Positions 15,005 through 22,258 of a DNA stretch of 29,430 nt are shown one piece after another; position 1 is the stretch's first letter; each line of letters opens with the position of its first letter. This DNA is from a virus. The stretch is from the IMG/VR virus record IMGVR_UViG_3300025101_003436, positions 1-29,430 of that record; one strand, given 5' to 3'. Both the position numbers and the translations under genes were made by a program. The notes beneath the pieces are model-generated. The model did no database searches. It was not told the origin of the DNA and saw only the letters and a list, made by a program, of their open reading frames with translations.

Positions 15005-15978
15005 GATTTTTAATTACTGGCATCACTGGGTTTGCTGGACCTCACTTGGCAAACCTCCTCCATGAAAAAGGTCATGAAGTTTATGGTCTAATTCGTAGAA
15101 CCAACGGAATGGAAAGTGACATTCGTGATGTTGTCCCTGATGAGGTATACGAAAGTATTAAGTTTGTTTATGGAGATCTGACAAATTACCGCTCTCTTGT
15201 TAATATATTTAAGGACACCCAGTTCGATGGTGTGTTCCACCTTGCAGCTCAGTCACATCCACCCACAAGTTTCCGTGATCCCATTGGAACCATGGATACA
15301 AATGTGATGGGAAGTGCTAACCTCTTCCAAGTCATTCAAGACTTTCAGGATGACTGTAAGGTGATGTTCTGTTCTACTTCCGAAGTCTATGGAAATGTCG
15401 GATCTGACGGTCGTAAGATTCGTTGGGATGATACTATTCTCCCTTCTAATCCTTATGGTGCTTCTAAGGCAGCGACTGATGTTTACCTCCAAGAGAGGTT
15501 CAAAAACGGGTTCATGAAAGGGTTTATCACCCGTGCATTCTCACACACTGGTCCCCGTCGTGGTCGTATCTTCTCAATCTCCTCTGATGCTTATCAGATT
15601 GCAAGGATGATGAGAGGGTATCAAGACCCTGTGCTCTTGGTTGGAAACTTATCCACAACCCGTGTAGTGATGGATGTGAGAGATACTGTGAGAGCATACT
15701 ACCTGGCCATGGTGAACCCACTGGTGAAGGATTATATTTTCAATGTGTGTGGTGATACTCCTCGTAAGATGCAATACTTCACTGATAAGTTGATCGAACT
15801 ATCTGGTCTGAAAGATGTGGAACAGAAGATCCACGAACCCTTCTGGAGACCACATGAGATCTATTACCAACACGGTGACTCTTCTAACCTGGTCAGTGTG
15901 ACAGGTTTCAAAGAGGAATATGATATTGACACGACCCTCATGGATCTGTTACGATACTGGTATGACAAGTTGGTCTAA
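15001..15978 (+). CDS. GDP-mannose 4,6-dehydratase / GDP-sugar reductase family (SDR)
   Basis: 325 residues. NAD(P) motif GITGFAG (7-13), FHLAAQSHPPTSF (79-91), catalytic Ser/Thr in CSTSEVYG (124-131), Tyr152 and Lys156 in YGASK, and SHTGPRRG near the sugar site. These fit the GMD/RMD group acting on GDP-mannose and, in organisms such as Campylobacter and Yersinia, a GDP-heptose dehydratase (DmhA/WcbK). With heptose genes directly downstream, a GDP-heptose substrate is possible, but GDP-mannose is equally compatible. Start overlaps the previous stop. Confidence 0.82.
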   Translation: MRFLITGITGFAGPHLANLLHEKGHEVYGLIRRTNGMESDIRDVVPDEVYESIKFVYGDLTNYRSLVNIFKDTQFDGVFHLAAQSHPPTSFRDPIGTMDTNVMGSANLFQVIQDFQDDCKVMFCSTSEVYGNVGSDGRKIRWDDTILPSNPYGASKAATDVYLQERFKNGFMKGFITRAFSHTGPRRGRIFSISSDAYQIARMMRGYQDPVLLVGNLSTTRVVMDVRDTVRAYYLAMVNPLVKDYIFNVCGDTPRKMQYFTDKLIELSGLKDVEQKIHEPFWRPHEIYYQHGDSSNLVSVTGFKEEYDIDTTLMDLLRYWYDKLV

Positions 15979-16718
15979 TGAAGAAGATTCTCATTATTGG
16001 TGATAGTTGTACGGACAAGTACACATATTGTGATGTCAAACGACTGTCACCTGAGAAACCAGTTCCTGTCCTTGAGGTGGATCATGTAGATGAGATGCCT
16101 GGTATGGCTATGAATGTCTACAGGAACGTTTGTAATATGATGTCTGAGAGACATGTAGATGTAGTTACTAATGATAACTGGGAAAGTGTAATTAAGAATC
16201 GTTTTGTAGACCAGAAAAGCAACCACATGTTCTGTCGTGTGGACACCCCTCAATTTGTGGAACCCATCGATGTATTCAGTCTTAAACTTGATGACTACAA
16301 ACATGTCATCATTTCAGATTATGATAAAGGATTTATCCACATTAGCGATATTGACTGGATTTGTGCTAATCACGATTCCGTATTTCTCGACACGAAGAAA
16401 GAACTAGATTATTGGGCATCAGATGCCAAGTTCATCAAGATCAATAACTTTGAAGCCGAAAGAAGTCCTCACTTTGTTGACGCATTCACTCCCAAGATTA
16501 TTCAAACTCTTGGTGGTGATGGTGTAATGTGGGATGGTCATCTGTTCCCGGTTAAAGATAAGGTAGAAACACTAGATGTCAGTGGTGCCGGTGATACATT
16601 CATGGCAGCATTAGTTGTGGCATATTCACAAGATAGAAATGTCGTTAGAGCTATCAAGTATGCCAATCGTCAAGCAAGTAAGGTAGTATCTAAGAGAGGT
16701 ACAAGTGTCCCAGAGTAA
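15978..16718 (+). CDS. PfkB-family kinase, HldE N-domain-like (heptose-7-phosphate kinase)
   Basis: 246 residues. It starts IIGDSCTDKYTYCDVKRLSP, followed by EKPVPVLEV, the HldE/RfaE kinase signature; the anion-hole motif DVSGAGDTFMAAL contains the catalytic Asp. HISDYDKGF is also typical. It would phosphorylate heptose-7-phosphate to the 1,7-bisphosphate. It is some 60-70 residues shorter than an HldE kinase domain, and the substrate loop reads PGMAMNVYRN rather than PGGAANVA, so the substrate may differ. The next gene encodes the HldE C-domain homologue separately and overlaps it by 14 bases. Confidence 0.82.
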   Translation: MKKILIIGDSCTDKYTYCDVKRLSPEKPVPVLEVDHVDEMPGMAMNVYRNVCNMMSERHVDVVTNDNWESVIKNRFVDQKSNHMFCRVDTPQFVEPIDVFSLKLDDYKHVIISDYDKGFIHISDIDWICANHDSVFLDTKKELDYWASDAKFIKINNFEAERSPHFVDAFTPKIIQTLGGDGVMWDGHLFPVKDKVETLDVSGAGDTFMAALVVAYSQDRNVVRAIKYANRQASKVVSKRGTSVPE

Positions 16719-17127
16719 AATTGTTTGGTGTAACGGTTGTTATGATCTTCTTACTCCTGCTCATATTGAACTTTTTTCAGTTGCCAGACTCCTGGCAGGA
16801 ACTGAAGGAAAAGTCGTTGTTGGTCTCGACTCAGACACAAAGGTCAGAAATAGTAAGGGTGAATCACGACCTATCAACTCTTTTGTAGATCGAAAGATCA
16901 TGTTAGAGGCAATTAGATACATAGACTCGGTACTAGGTTTTGACGATCGTGATGGTCTGATCAACTTAATCCAGATGATCAAACCAGATATCATGTTACT
17001 TGGAGGAGATTGGAGGTATGGCGATGTGGTCGGCAGAGAATTTTGCCAAGATGTTAGGTTCCTTGATCGGAGAGAAGGGTACTCAACAACAGACATCATC
17101 AGAAGATGCAAAGATGCACGCGAGTGA
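16705..17127 (+). CDS. HldE C-domain-like nucleotidyltransferase (heptose-1-phosphate adenylyltransferase type)
   Basis: 140 residues from GTG 16705, which has AGAGAGG five bases upstream. WCNGCYDLLTPAHIELF, VVGLDSDTKVRNSKG, RPINSFVDRKIML and REGYSTTDIIRRC match the RfaE domain-II family that joins AMP to heptose-1-phosphate. The cytidylyltransferase-superfamily HxGH motif here reads T-P-A-H, missing the first His and the Gly; some relatives carry T-x-G-H, so function may survive. It cooperates with the kinase encoded just upstream. Confidence 0.8.
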   Translation: MSQSKIVWCNGCYDLLTPAHIELFSVARLLAGTEGKVVVGLDSDTKVRNSKGESRPINSFVDRKIMLEAIRYIDSVLGFDDRDGLINLIQMIKPDIMLLGGDWRYGDVVGREFCQDVRFLDRREGYSTTDIIRRCKDARE

Positions 17128-17473
17128 TCCTATCAAGTTTGTTCCAAAGGGGTGGGGATTTGAGAAGTGGTTAGTAAATTGTCCTGATTATTGTGGAAAG
17201 ATTCTATTTCTTGCCAAAGGTAAGAAGTGTTCATGGCACTATCACCTACTGAAGGATGAAGTATTCTATGTACAAAGTGGTGCAATAGAAGTTACATACT
17301 CCCATGGTAATGATGCAACGAACGCAGAAAAGATCATCCTTGTAGAGGGTGATAAATTTCATGTGCCTAAAGGTTTAAGACATCAAATGTTTGCACTTAA
17401 AGACACAGAGGTGTTTGAGTTCTCGACAACTCACTTTGATTCTGATAGTATTAGAATAGAGAAAGGAGACTGA
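17114..17473 (+). CDS. Cupin-domain protein (mannose-6-phosphate isomerase type II-like)
   Basis: 119 residues. KGWGFEKWLVN, then GKKCSWHYHLLKDEVFYV gives the first cupin motif (His, His, Glu metal ligands) and GDKFHVPKGLRHQM the second with its His. Single-domain cupins of this type sit in sugar loci as isomerases or epimerases. The frame is open to 17000, with GGAGG seven bases before ATG 17024, but those extra codons shadow the conserved end of the previous gene; ATG 17114 starts just before the cupin fold. The reaction cannot be fixed: hexose-phosphate isomerase or keto-sugar epimerase are options. Confidence 0.75.
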   Translation: MHASDPIKFVPKGWGFEKWLVNCPDYCGKILFLAKGKKCSWHYHLLKDEVFYVQSGAIEVTYSHGNDATNAEKIILVEGDKFHVPKGLRHQMFALKDTEVFEFSTTHFDSDSIRIEKGD

Positions 17474-18420
17474 TGTATATTGCTTCTTGTCCCCTGAGAG
17501 TTTCACTCTTTGGTGGTTCAACTGACAATCCACTTTTTGTAGAAAAGTATGGATATGGTTCTGTAATTAGTTTTGCATGTGACCTGAAGACTTATGTGAC
17601 TATCAGTCAGGATAAGTTTGGACTAAACAAACACGATCACAAATACATCATCAACTATTCTCAGAGAGAAGAAGTAGTAAATATAGATGATATTCAGAAC
17701 GAGGTGGTAAAAGTTGTTCTGAAGTATTTTGATATGCCACCAGTTCAAGTTACCCTAACCAGTGATGCCTACTCACAGGGAAGCGGACTCGCTTCTTCTT
17801 CCTCTTATATCATCAGCCTCATCAAAGCGTGTTGTATGTTCCACGGTATCGAAAAGACAGATACTCAAATCTGTTTTCTCGCCTACATCCTGGAACTTAA
17901 GATCAATCCTTACTGTGGTTATCAAGACCCCTATGGTTGTGGTGTGGGGGGTTTTAAGAGGATTGAGTTCTACGATATTAACACTATTAGGTATGAGTAT
18001 CTACCTACTAATATATTCAACCACTATGATACTCACCTGGTCTTTACTGGTGTTACAAGGAACTCGAAGAAGATCCTGAAAGATGTATCAGAGAACCTGG
18101 ATAGAGTGAGACCAATACTCAAGATTACTGATACTGCCTATAGTCTACTGAAGGAAAATAACTACCCACAGGTTCTACATCAATTGAATAAGGGTTGGTG
18201 TAAGAAAAAGAAAACTAGTTCATCTATTTCATCCAATCAACGTATTCAGGAGATGGATAAGGTTCTAGAAGAATGTGAAAGTGTAGTGGCACATAAACTT
18301 TGTGGAGCAGGGAATGGAGGTTTCTTCCTCACCTTCTCACATAAAGGATCATTGTCAATTCCTTATGATTGTGTTAAAATCAAGATAGTAAGTGAGGGTG
18401 TTCGTGGCGAATCCTTTTAG
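17473..18420 (+). CDS. hddA: GHMP kinase, HddA-like (D-glycero-D-manno-heptose 7-phosphate kinase)
   Basis: 315 residues. Opens with CPLRVSLFGGSTDNPLF, the HddA/GHMP start motif; the ATP-binding loop is GSGLASSSSY (about residues 103-112); CGAGNGGFFLTF near the end is the third GHMP motif. HddA enzymes make D-glycero-alpha-D-manno-heptose 1,7-bisphosphate on the way to GDP-heptose. The operon thus has two unrelated candidate heptose kinases, this one (alpha anomer route) and the PfkB protein (beta route). A strong ribosome-binding site (AAAGGAG) precedes the ATG, which overlaps the previous stop. Confidence 0.85.
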   Translation: MYIASCPLRVSLFGGSTDNPLFVEKYGYGSVISFACDLKTYVTISQDKFGLNKHDHKYIINYSQREEVVNIDDIQNEVVKVVLKYFDMPPVQVTLTSDAYSQGSGLASSSSYIISLIKACCMFHGIEKTDTQICFLAYILELKINPYCGYQDPYGCGVGGFKRIEFYDINTIRYEYLPTNIFNHYDTHLVFTGVTRNSKKILKDVSENLDRVRPILKITDTAYSLLKENNYPQVLHQLNKGWCKKKKTSSSISSNQRIQEMDKVLEECESVVAHKLCGAGNGGFFLTFSHKGSLSIPYDCVKIKIVSEGVRGESF

Positions 18421-18910
18421 TCCTTATGTTGAAGCACTCCAACATGCTCATACGGAAGATGAGTTTCAGAGGTATCAAACTGAATTTGATAGACATAGTC
18501 GCATTATTATTCTTGGGAATGGAGGTAGCAATTCTGTTGCATCCCATATTTCACAAGACTATATGAAGTTTCATCAGAAGAGGGTTTCGGTCTTCTCTGA
18601 TCCTTCTATGCTCACCATGTTGGCCAATGATTTTGGCTATGATCATGCCTACAAAGAGTTTCTAAAGTATCATGTAGAAGAAGATACTCTAGTAGTTCTG
18701 ATCAGTTCTAGTGGAGAGTCTCTAAATATCCTGAACTGTATGAGACACTGTGAACAATATGGTATTGACTATGGTGTTCTTACAGGTTTTAGTCCACACA
18801 ATAGTTTGAGACGAAACTCAGACTTCGCGAAGTTCAACTACCATGTTGACTCAGAGTCATATGGTGTGGTAGAATGTGTTCATCAAATATTCTTACATGG
18901 AGTGGTATGA
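18404..18910 (+). CDS. gmhA: Sedoheptulose-7-phosphate isomerase (GmhA-like, SIS domain)
   Basis: 168 residues from GTG 18404, chosen because GTGAGGG lies five bases upstream; GTG 18392 is possible. The SIS signature is clear: IILGNGGSNSVASHISQDY, FSDPSMLTMLANDFGYD, LISSSGESLNIL, and a C-terminal VECVHQIFLHGVV with the active-site His typical of GmhA. The enzyme isomerises sedoheptulose-7-phosphate to D-glycero-D-manno-heptose-7-phosphate, the first step of heptose synthesis. It overlaps the kinase gene by 17 bases. Confidence 0.85.
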   Translation: MANPFSPYVEALQHAHTEDEFQRYQTEFDRHSRIIILGNGGSNSVASHISQDYMKFHQKRVSVFSDPSMLTMLANDFGYDHAYKEFLKYHVEEDTLVVLISSSGESLNILNCMRHCEQYGIDYGVLTGFSPHNSLRRNSDFAKFNYHVDSESYGVVECVHQIFLHGVV

Positions 18911-19641
18911 GATATTGTTTTGATTTAGATGGGACTATATGTCACACTCCATTGAGAGGAGATGATAGAAAACCAGGTTACCTAGAGTCAACTCCTTTCC
19001 CTTACATGGTAGAGACAGTCAACCGTCTCTACGATGAAGGTAACTATATTATTATCCAGACAGCTCGTGGTCGTTCTTCTGGTATTGACTGGACTGGCCT
19101 CACAGAGAGACAACTGAATGAGTGGGGGGTGAAGTATCATGAGATAGAACCCATGTTTCACAAACCACATGCTGACATTTTTATTGACGACAAAGGAATA
19201 GACGTAGAAGATTGGAAGAAACATCAACCACTAAAGAGAGGTATTGTTGCTGGTGCCTTTGACATCATTCATCCTGGCTATGTTAGAATGTTCAGGAAAG
19301 CAAAGGAACATTGTAATCATCTGACAGTGGCTCTTCATGTCAACCCAACATCTGAGAGAAGTTGGAAACTGTCACCTATTCAATCTGTAGAAGACAGGAA
19401 AGAAATTCTATTGGCTTTAAAAGATGTTGATGAAGTTGTCACCTACGAAACTGAAAATCAGTTTCTTGATATGCTTGATAGTGGTGAATACCATCTGCGG
19501 TTCCTTGGCGATGATTACGATGACAATAGCTACAGTGGAAATAGAATCGATATACCAATCGTTTGGATTCCTAGAAAGGACCATGGATACTCCACAACTA
19601 AACTGAAAAACCTTATCTATCAATCTATTCAAAATGGTTAA
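18907..19641 (+). CDS. HAD phosphatase-cytidylyltransferase fusion protein
   Basis: 244 residues with two domains. Residues 1-105: HAD-type phosphatase (Asp6 and Asp8 in FDLDGT, TARGRSS, then ADIFIDDKG as the metal-binding acid motif), similar to capsule-locus phosphatases. Residues 110-244: cytidylyltransferase fold (RGIVAGAFDIIHPGYVRMF, PIQSVEDRKEILL, LGDDYDDNSYSG, HGYSTTKLK). The HxGH motif reads H-P-G-Y. This could join a GmhB-like step (heptose-1,7-bisphosphate dephosphorylation) with nucleotide activation in one protein. ATG 18907 overlaps the gmhA stop (ATGA); earlier in-frame ATG 18874 shadows gmhA. Confidence 0.82.
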   Translation: MRYCFDLDGTICHTPLRGDDRKPGYLESTPFPYMVETVNRLYDEGNYIIIQTARGRSSGIDWTGLTERQLNEWGVKYHEIEPMFHKPHADIFIDDKGIDVEDWKKHQPLKRGIVAGAFDIIHPGYVRMFRKAKEHCNHLTVALHVNPTSERSWKLSPIQSVEDRKEILLALKDVDEVVTYETENQFLDMLDSGEYHLRFLGDDYDDNSYSGNRIDIPIVWIPRKDHGYSTTKLKNLIYQSIQNG

Positions 19642-20533
19642 ATCATTAGTTACAGGTGCAGCAGGTTTTATTGGATCAAACCTGGTTGATTATCTCCTTG
19701 ATCATGGACATGAAATTGTTGCTGTTGACAATGAGACAGCAAACAATGATAAGTTTTATTGGAGGAAAGATCCTAGAGTTCAGAATGTTAAGGCAAATGT
19801 CTCCAAGTATAAGGAGATGAGACCTGTATTTGAAGGTGTGGACTATGTGTTCCACCTAGCAGCAGAGAGTCGTCTTCAACCTGCCATTGAGAACCCTATC
19901 AACGCAGTGAAACAGAACTGTGTAGGTACCACTGTGGTTCTACAGTGTGCTCGTGAGGCTGGTGTGAAGAGAGTTGTATACTCCTCTACATCATCTGGTT
20001 ATGGTGGTAATCCATGGCCTAATAAAGAGACACAACCTGATGATTGTCTGAACCCATACTCCGCATCTAAGATTGCAGGTGAGAAGTTCTGTAAGATGTA
20101 TACAGACCTGTATGGGTTGGAGACTGTATCATTACGATACTTCAATGTCTTTGGTGAAAGGTCTCCTTCTGTCGGCCAATATGCACCAGTCATCAGTATC
20201 TTCCAACGTCAGGCAGAATGTAAGGATGCACTCACTATTGTTGGTGATGGATCACAGAAACGTGACTTTGTTCATGTAAAAGATGTAGCCCGAGCGAACT
20301 ATCTGGCAGCTATCATGCCCATCTATGAGATGTTGGGTGAGGTATTCAATGTAGGTAGTGGTAAGAACTATTCTATTCAGGAGATTGCTAACGCCATCTC
20401 TGATAATCAGATATACTTACCTGAACGTTCTGGTGAAGCCACCACCACTCTTGCTGATATAACTAGGATTGGTGAAGTCATTGGATGGAAACCTGAAATC
20501 GATGTAATGAATTGGATCTATGACCAGAGATAA
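19634..20533 (+). CDS. NAD-dependent nucleotide-sugar 4-epimerase/dehydratase (SDR)
   Basis: 299 residues. GAAGFIGSNLVDYLL (8-22) is the NAD-binding start; VFHLAAESRLQPAIENP, SSTSSGYGG, YSASKIAGE (Tyr/Lys pair), SLRYFNVFG, DGSQKRDFVHVKDVA and NVGSGKNYS are typical of the UDP-glucose/UDP-GlcNAc 4-epimerase and UDP-glucuronate family. Substrate not determinable. It could act on the product of the 6-dehydrogenase or on a UDP-hexose. Overlaps the fusion gene by 8 bases. Confidence 0.85.
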   Translation: MVKSLVTGAAGFIGSNLVDYLLDHGHEIVAVDNETANNDKFYWRKDPRVQNVKANVSKYKEMRPVFEGVDYVFHLAAESRLQPAIENPINAVKQNCVGTTVVLQCAREAGVKRVVYSSTSSGYGGNPWPNKETQPDDCLNPYSASKIAGEKFCKMYTDLYGLETVSLRYFNVFGERSPSVGQYAPVISIFQRQAECKDALTIVGDGSQKRDFVHVKDVARANYLAAIMPIYEMLGEVFNVGSGKNYSIQEIANAISDNQIYLPERSGEATTTLADITRIGEVIGWKPEIDVMNWIYDQR

Positions 20534-21320
20534 GAATAAGTCAAAGTTTAAGTTAGAAGGTATCCCTCATATCTACTACATCAATCTGGATGATCAAACA
20601 GAGAGACGTGAGTATATGGAGGAACAGTTTAATCACTGGGGTATCACAAACTATACTAGGGTTTCTGCATACGATGGCAGAGAGGATGACCTCGGTGATA
20701 TTCTGAAGGGAAGATATCCTGAAATGGTATCCTCAGGAGAGGTGGGTTGTGTGACCTCCCACCTCAAAGCCATCAAAGAGTTCTATGATAGTGGTGAACC
20801 CTATGCAATCATGATGGAGGATGATTGTAGTTTAGATCTGGTTCAGTTCTGGAACTTTACTTGGAAAGATTTCTTTTGTAAGATTCCCTATGATTGGGAT
20901 GTAGTTCAGATTGCAATTATCTGTACTGGTGATATCACCGTAAAGATTCACAAGAGATTTGTGAATGAGTTTTCTACTGCATGTTATGTTATTACACGTC
21001 ATCATGCAGAGAAGATGATTCGTCTTCATTGTCGTAAGGACAAATATAAACTAGATAATGGTGTACGTCCACGACCTGTTGCCGATGACTTGTTATATAA
21101 TTCGGGTAATACATATGCTCTCCCGCTTTTGCTTTATCACATCCCTCTTGGGTCTAGTATTCATCCTGAGCACGTTGACGCCTTCCACAAAGGAAACTAC
21201 GACGCCCAATGGAATTTCTGGTCCCAACGAGGAGCTCAACTTTCAATCGACGATCTAATGAACTATGATCCCTACTTTGGTAGAGTTTCGGGATCAACAA
21301 ACTTGACAGAAGAACAATAG
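20520..21320 (+). CDS. Glycosyltransferase family 25 (LPS-type)
   Basis: 266 residues. IYYINLDDQTERREYMEEQF near the N-terminus, GEVGCVTSHLKAIKEF and YAIMMEDDCSLDL (the ExDD-type metal motif) define GT25, which adds galactose-type sugars to LPS. The C-terminal part has PVADDLLYNSG. Last gene of the operon; it overlaps the epimerase by 14 bases. Its end also contains the -35 box of the next promoter, so the two transcription units are packed together. Confidence 0.88.
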   Translation: MTRDKNKSKFKLEGIPHIYYINLDDQTERREYMEEQFNHWGITNYTRVSAYDGREDDLGDILKGRYPEMVSSGEVGCVTSHLKAIKEFYDSGEPYAIMMEDDCSLDLVQFWNFTWKDFFCKIPYDWDVVQIAIICTGDITVKIHKRFVNEFSTACYVITRHHAEKMIRLHCRKDKYKLDNGVRPRPVADDLLYNSGNTYALPLLLYHIPLGSSIHPEHVDAFHKGNYDAQWNFWSQRGAQLSIDDLMNYDPYFGRVSGSTNLTEEQ

Positions 21321-21331
21321 TAGAGTATAAT
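21303..21331 (+). promoter_or_regulatory. Perfect-consensus sigma70 promoter
   Basis: TTGACA (21303-21308), 17-base spacer, TATAAT (21326-21331), an exact match to the bacterial vegetative consensus. The -35 lies within the end of the GT25 gene. Transcription would start near 21338 and give a leader of about 135 bases before ATG 21474. Confidence 0.88.
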
Positions 21332-21337
21332 AAATAA

Positions 21338-21473
21338 ATCCAGTTACAAATGTAACGGACTATAACAAAACACCTCCGCAAACTTGAGAAGTTTTGGTTA
21401 GCACACACAGGGACATGTCGAGTCCCTTCCATCTGCGGGTAACCATTCCGCAAGTAAATTAGAGGTATCTAAA
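21338..21473 (+). promoter_or_regulatory. Structured 5' leader, possible RNA switch
   Basis: Hairpins: GTTAC/GTAAC (21343-21356), AAACTT/AAGTTT (21380-21394) and AGGGAC/GTCCCT (21409-21427). CCGCA at 21376-21380 can pair with TGCGG at 21434-21438, closing a three-way junction over the last two hairpins, or TGCGG can instead pair with a second CCGCA at 21448-21452. Mutually exclusive pairings of this type occur in riboswitches and other leaders. Ribosome-binding site AGAGG is at 21461-21465. No match to a known motif was established. Confidence 0.5.
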
Positions 21474-21848
21474 ATGATTAAATCTGTATTCGCAGCCGTC
21501 GCTGCTACCCCCTTTCTCGCTAGTGCTGCAGTTGCTGGCCCCTATGTGAACGTAGAAACCAACGCTGGTTGGGTTGGTGATGATTACCAAGCTGCAACGA
21601 CTGACATCCACGTAGGCTACGAGTCTGGTCTTGGTGAGTCCGCCGCTTGGTATGTCCAAGGTGGTCCCGCTCTGGTAAGCGTTGACGGTGAAGAGACAGA
21701 AACCGAGATCTCCGGTAAGGCTGGTCTGGGTGTTGATGTTACGGAGTCCGTAAATGTCTATGGTGAAATCTCCTTCCTGACTGCTGACAACTCCTTCGAT
21801 GAAGATCTGGGTGTTGGTGCTAAGGCTGGTGTTAAGTGGTCATTCTGA
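21474..21848 (+). CDS. Small outer-membrane beta-barrel (porin-like) protein
   Basis: 124 residues. Signal peptide MIKSVFAAVAATPFLASAAVAG with cleavage likely after AVA. The mature part alternates hydrophobic and polar residues (YVNVETNAGW, AAWYVQGGPALVSV, SGKAGLGVDV, SVNVYGEISF) and ends GAKAGVKWSF with a terminal Phe, the outer-membrane insertion signature. At about 100 mature residues it would form a barrel of roughly eight strands. Resembles small porin-family proteins of marine Synechococcus. Base use is richer in G/C at third positions than most of the window, as in psbA, suggesting host origin or high expression. Strong promoter and leader upstream, terminator downstream. Confidence 0.75.
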   Translation: MIKSVFAAVAATPFLASAAVAGPYVNVETNAGWVGDDYQAATTDIHVGYESGLGESAAWYVQGGPALVSVDGEETETEISGKAGLGVDVTESVNVYGEISFLTADNSFDEDLGVGAKAGVKWSF

Positions 21849-21868
21849 TCTCACTGTGATATAATATG

Positions 21869-21892
21869 GGGAACCTTCGGGTTCCCTTTTTT
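21869..21892 (+). terminator. Intrinsic terminator
   Basis: Perfect 7-bp stem GGGAACC/GGTTCCC (21869-21875, 21880-21886) with a TTCG loop and six T's (21887-21892). It ends the outer-membrane protein transcript. Confidence 0.93.
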
Positions 21893-21907
21893 ATTGCTTA
21901 TACAACT

Positions 21908-22258
21908 ATGAAAAAGTATTTCCCCCTATTAGTTCTACCTTTCCTTGTATTTTGTGGAGGTAGTCAAGCAGAAGAAGTAGTATCAGAGGAAGAACAGAAA
22001 CCAATTCCCCCTACCTATTGTATTCGTTCTGCAGAAGAAACAGAGAACGGTACTATCCTGGTAGATATACCTGGGTATCCATATGGCCAAACAGATCCTA
22101 TCCATGAAATTAGTAAAGAAGGATATGAATATATCACCACTGGACCACAAGGATCCTTAGAAGATTGTCCTGTAGATGATCCTCGTATGGGGTTGCAACC
22201 AACTGAGATTGAATGGATGGATGGGAGTGTCACTAATTTAACTGTTACATCTAATTGA
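21908..22258 (+). CDS. Exported protein of unknown function
   Basis: 116 residues from ATG 21908; the frame extends to ATG 21866, but that start lies in the terminator stem. Signal peptide MKKYFPLLVLPFLVFCGGSQA; a Cys at position 16 follows LVF, an imperfect lipobox, so lipoprotein or secreted are both possible. The mature part is acidic (EEVVSEEEQKPIPPTYC...) with cysteines that could pair, ending EIEWMDGSVTNLTVTSN. Its stop codon lies inside the -35 box of the hli promoter. No family was recognised. Confidence 0.65.
   Translation: MKKYFPLLVLPFLVFCGGSQAEEVVSEEEQKPIPPTYCIRSAEETENGTILVDIPGYPYGQTDPIHEISKEGYEYITTGPQGSLEDCPVDDPRMGLQPTEIEWMDGSVTNLTVTSN

Noticed and set aside
17000-17113. Longer N-terminus of the cupin gene
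   Set aside because: It shadows the conserved REGYSTTDIIRR end of the upstream gene; ATG 17114 fits the cupin fold. ATG 17024 with GGAGG remains possible.
21338-21473. Glutamine (glnA/downstream-peptide) riboswitch
   Set aside because: The conserved core GGAAGUAGG-type sequence is not present, although a three-way junction is possible.
21866-21907. Start of the exported protein at 21866
   Set aside because: It would translate the terminator stem; ATG 21908 begins a clean signal peptide.
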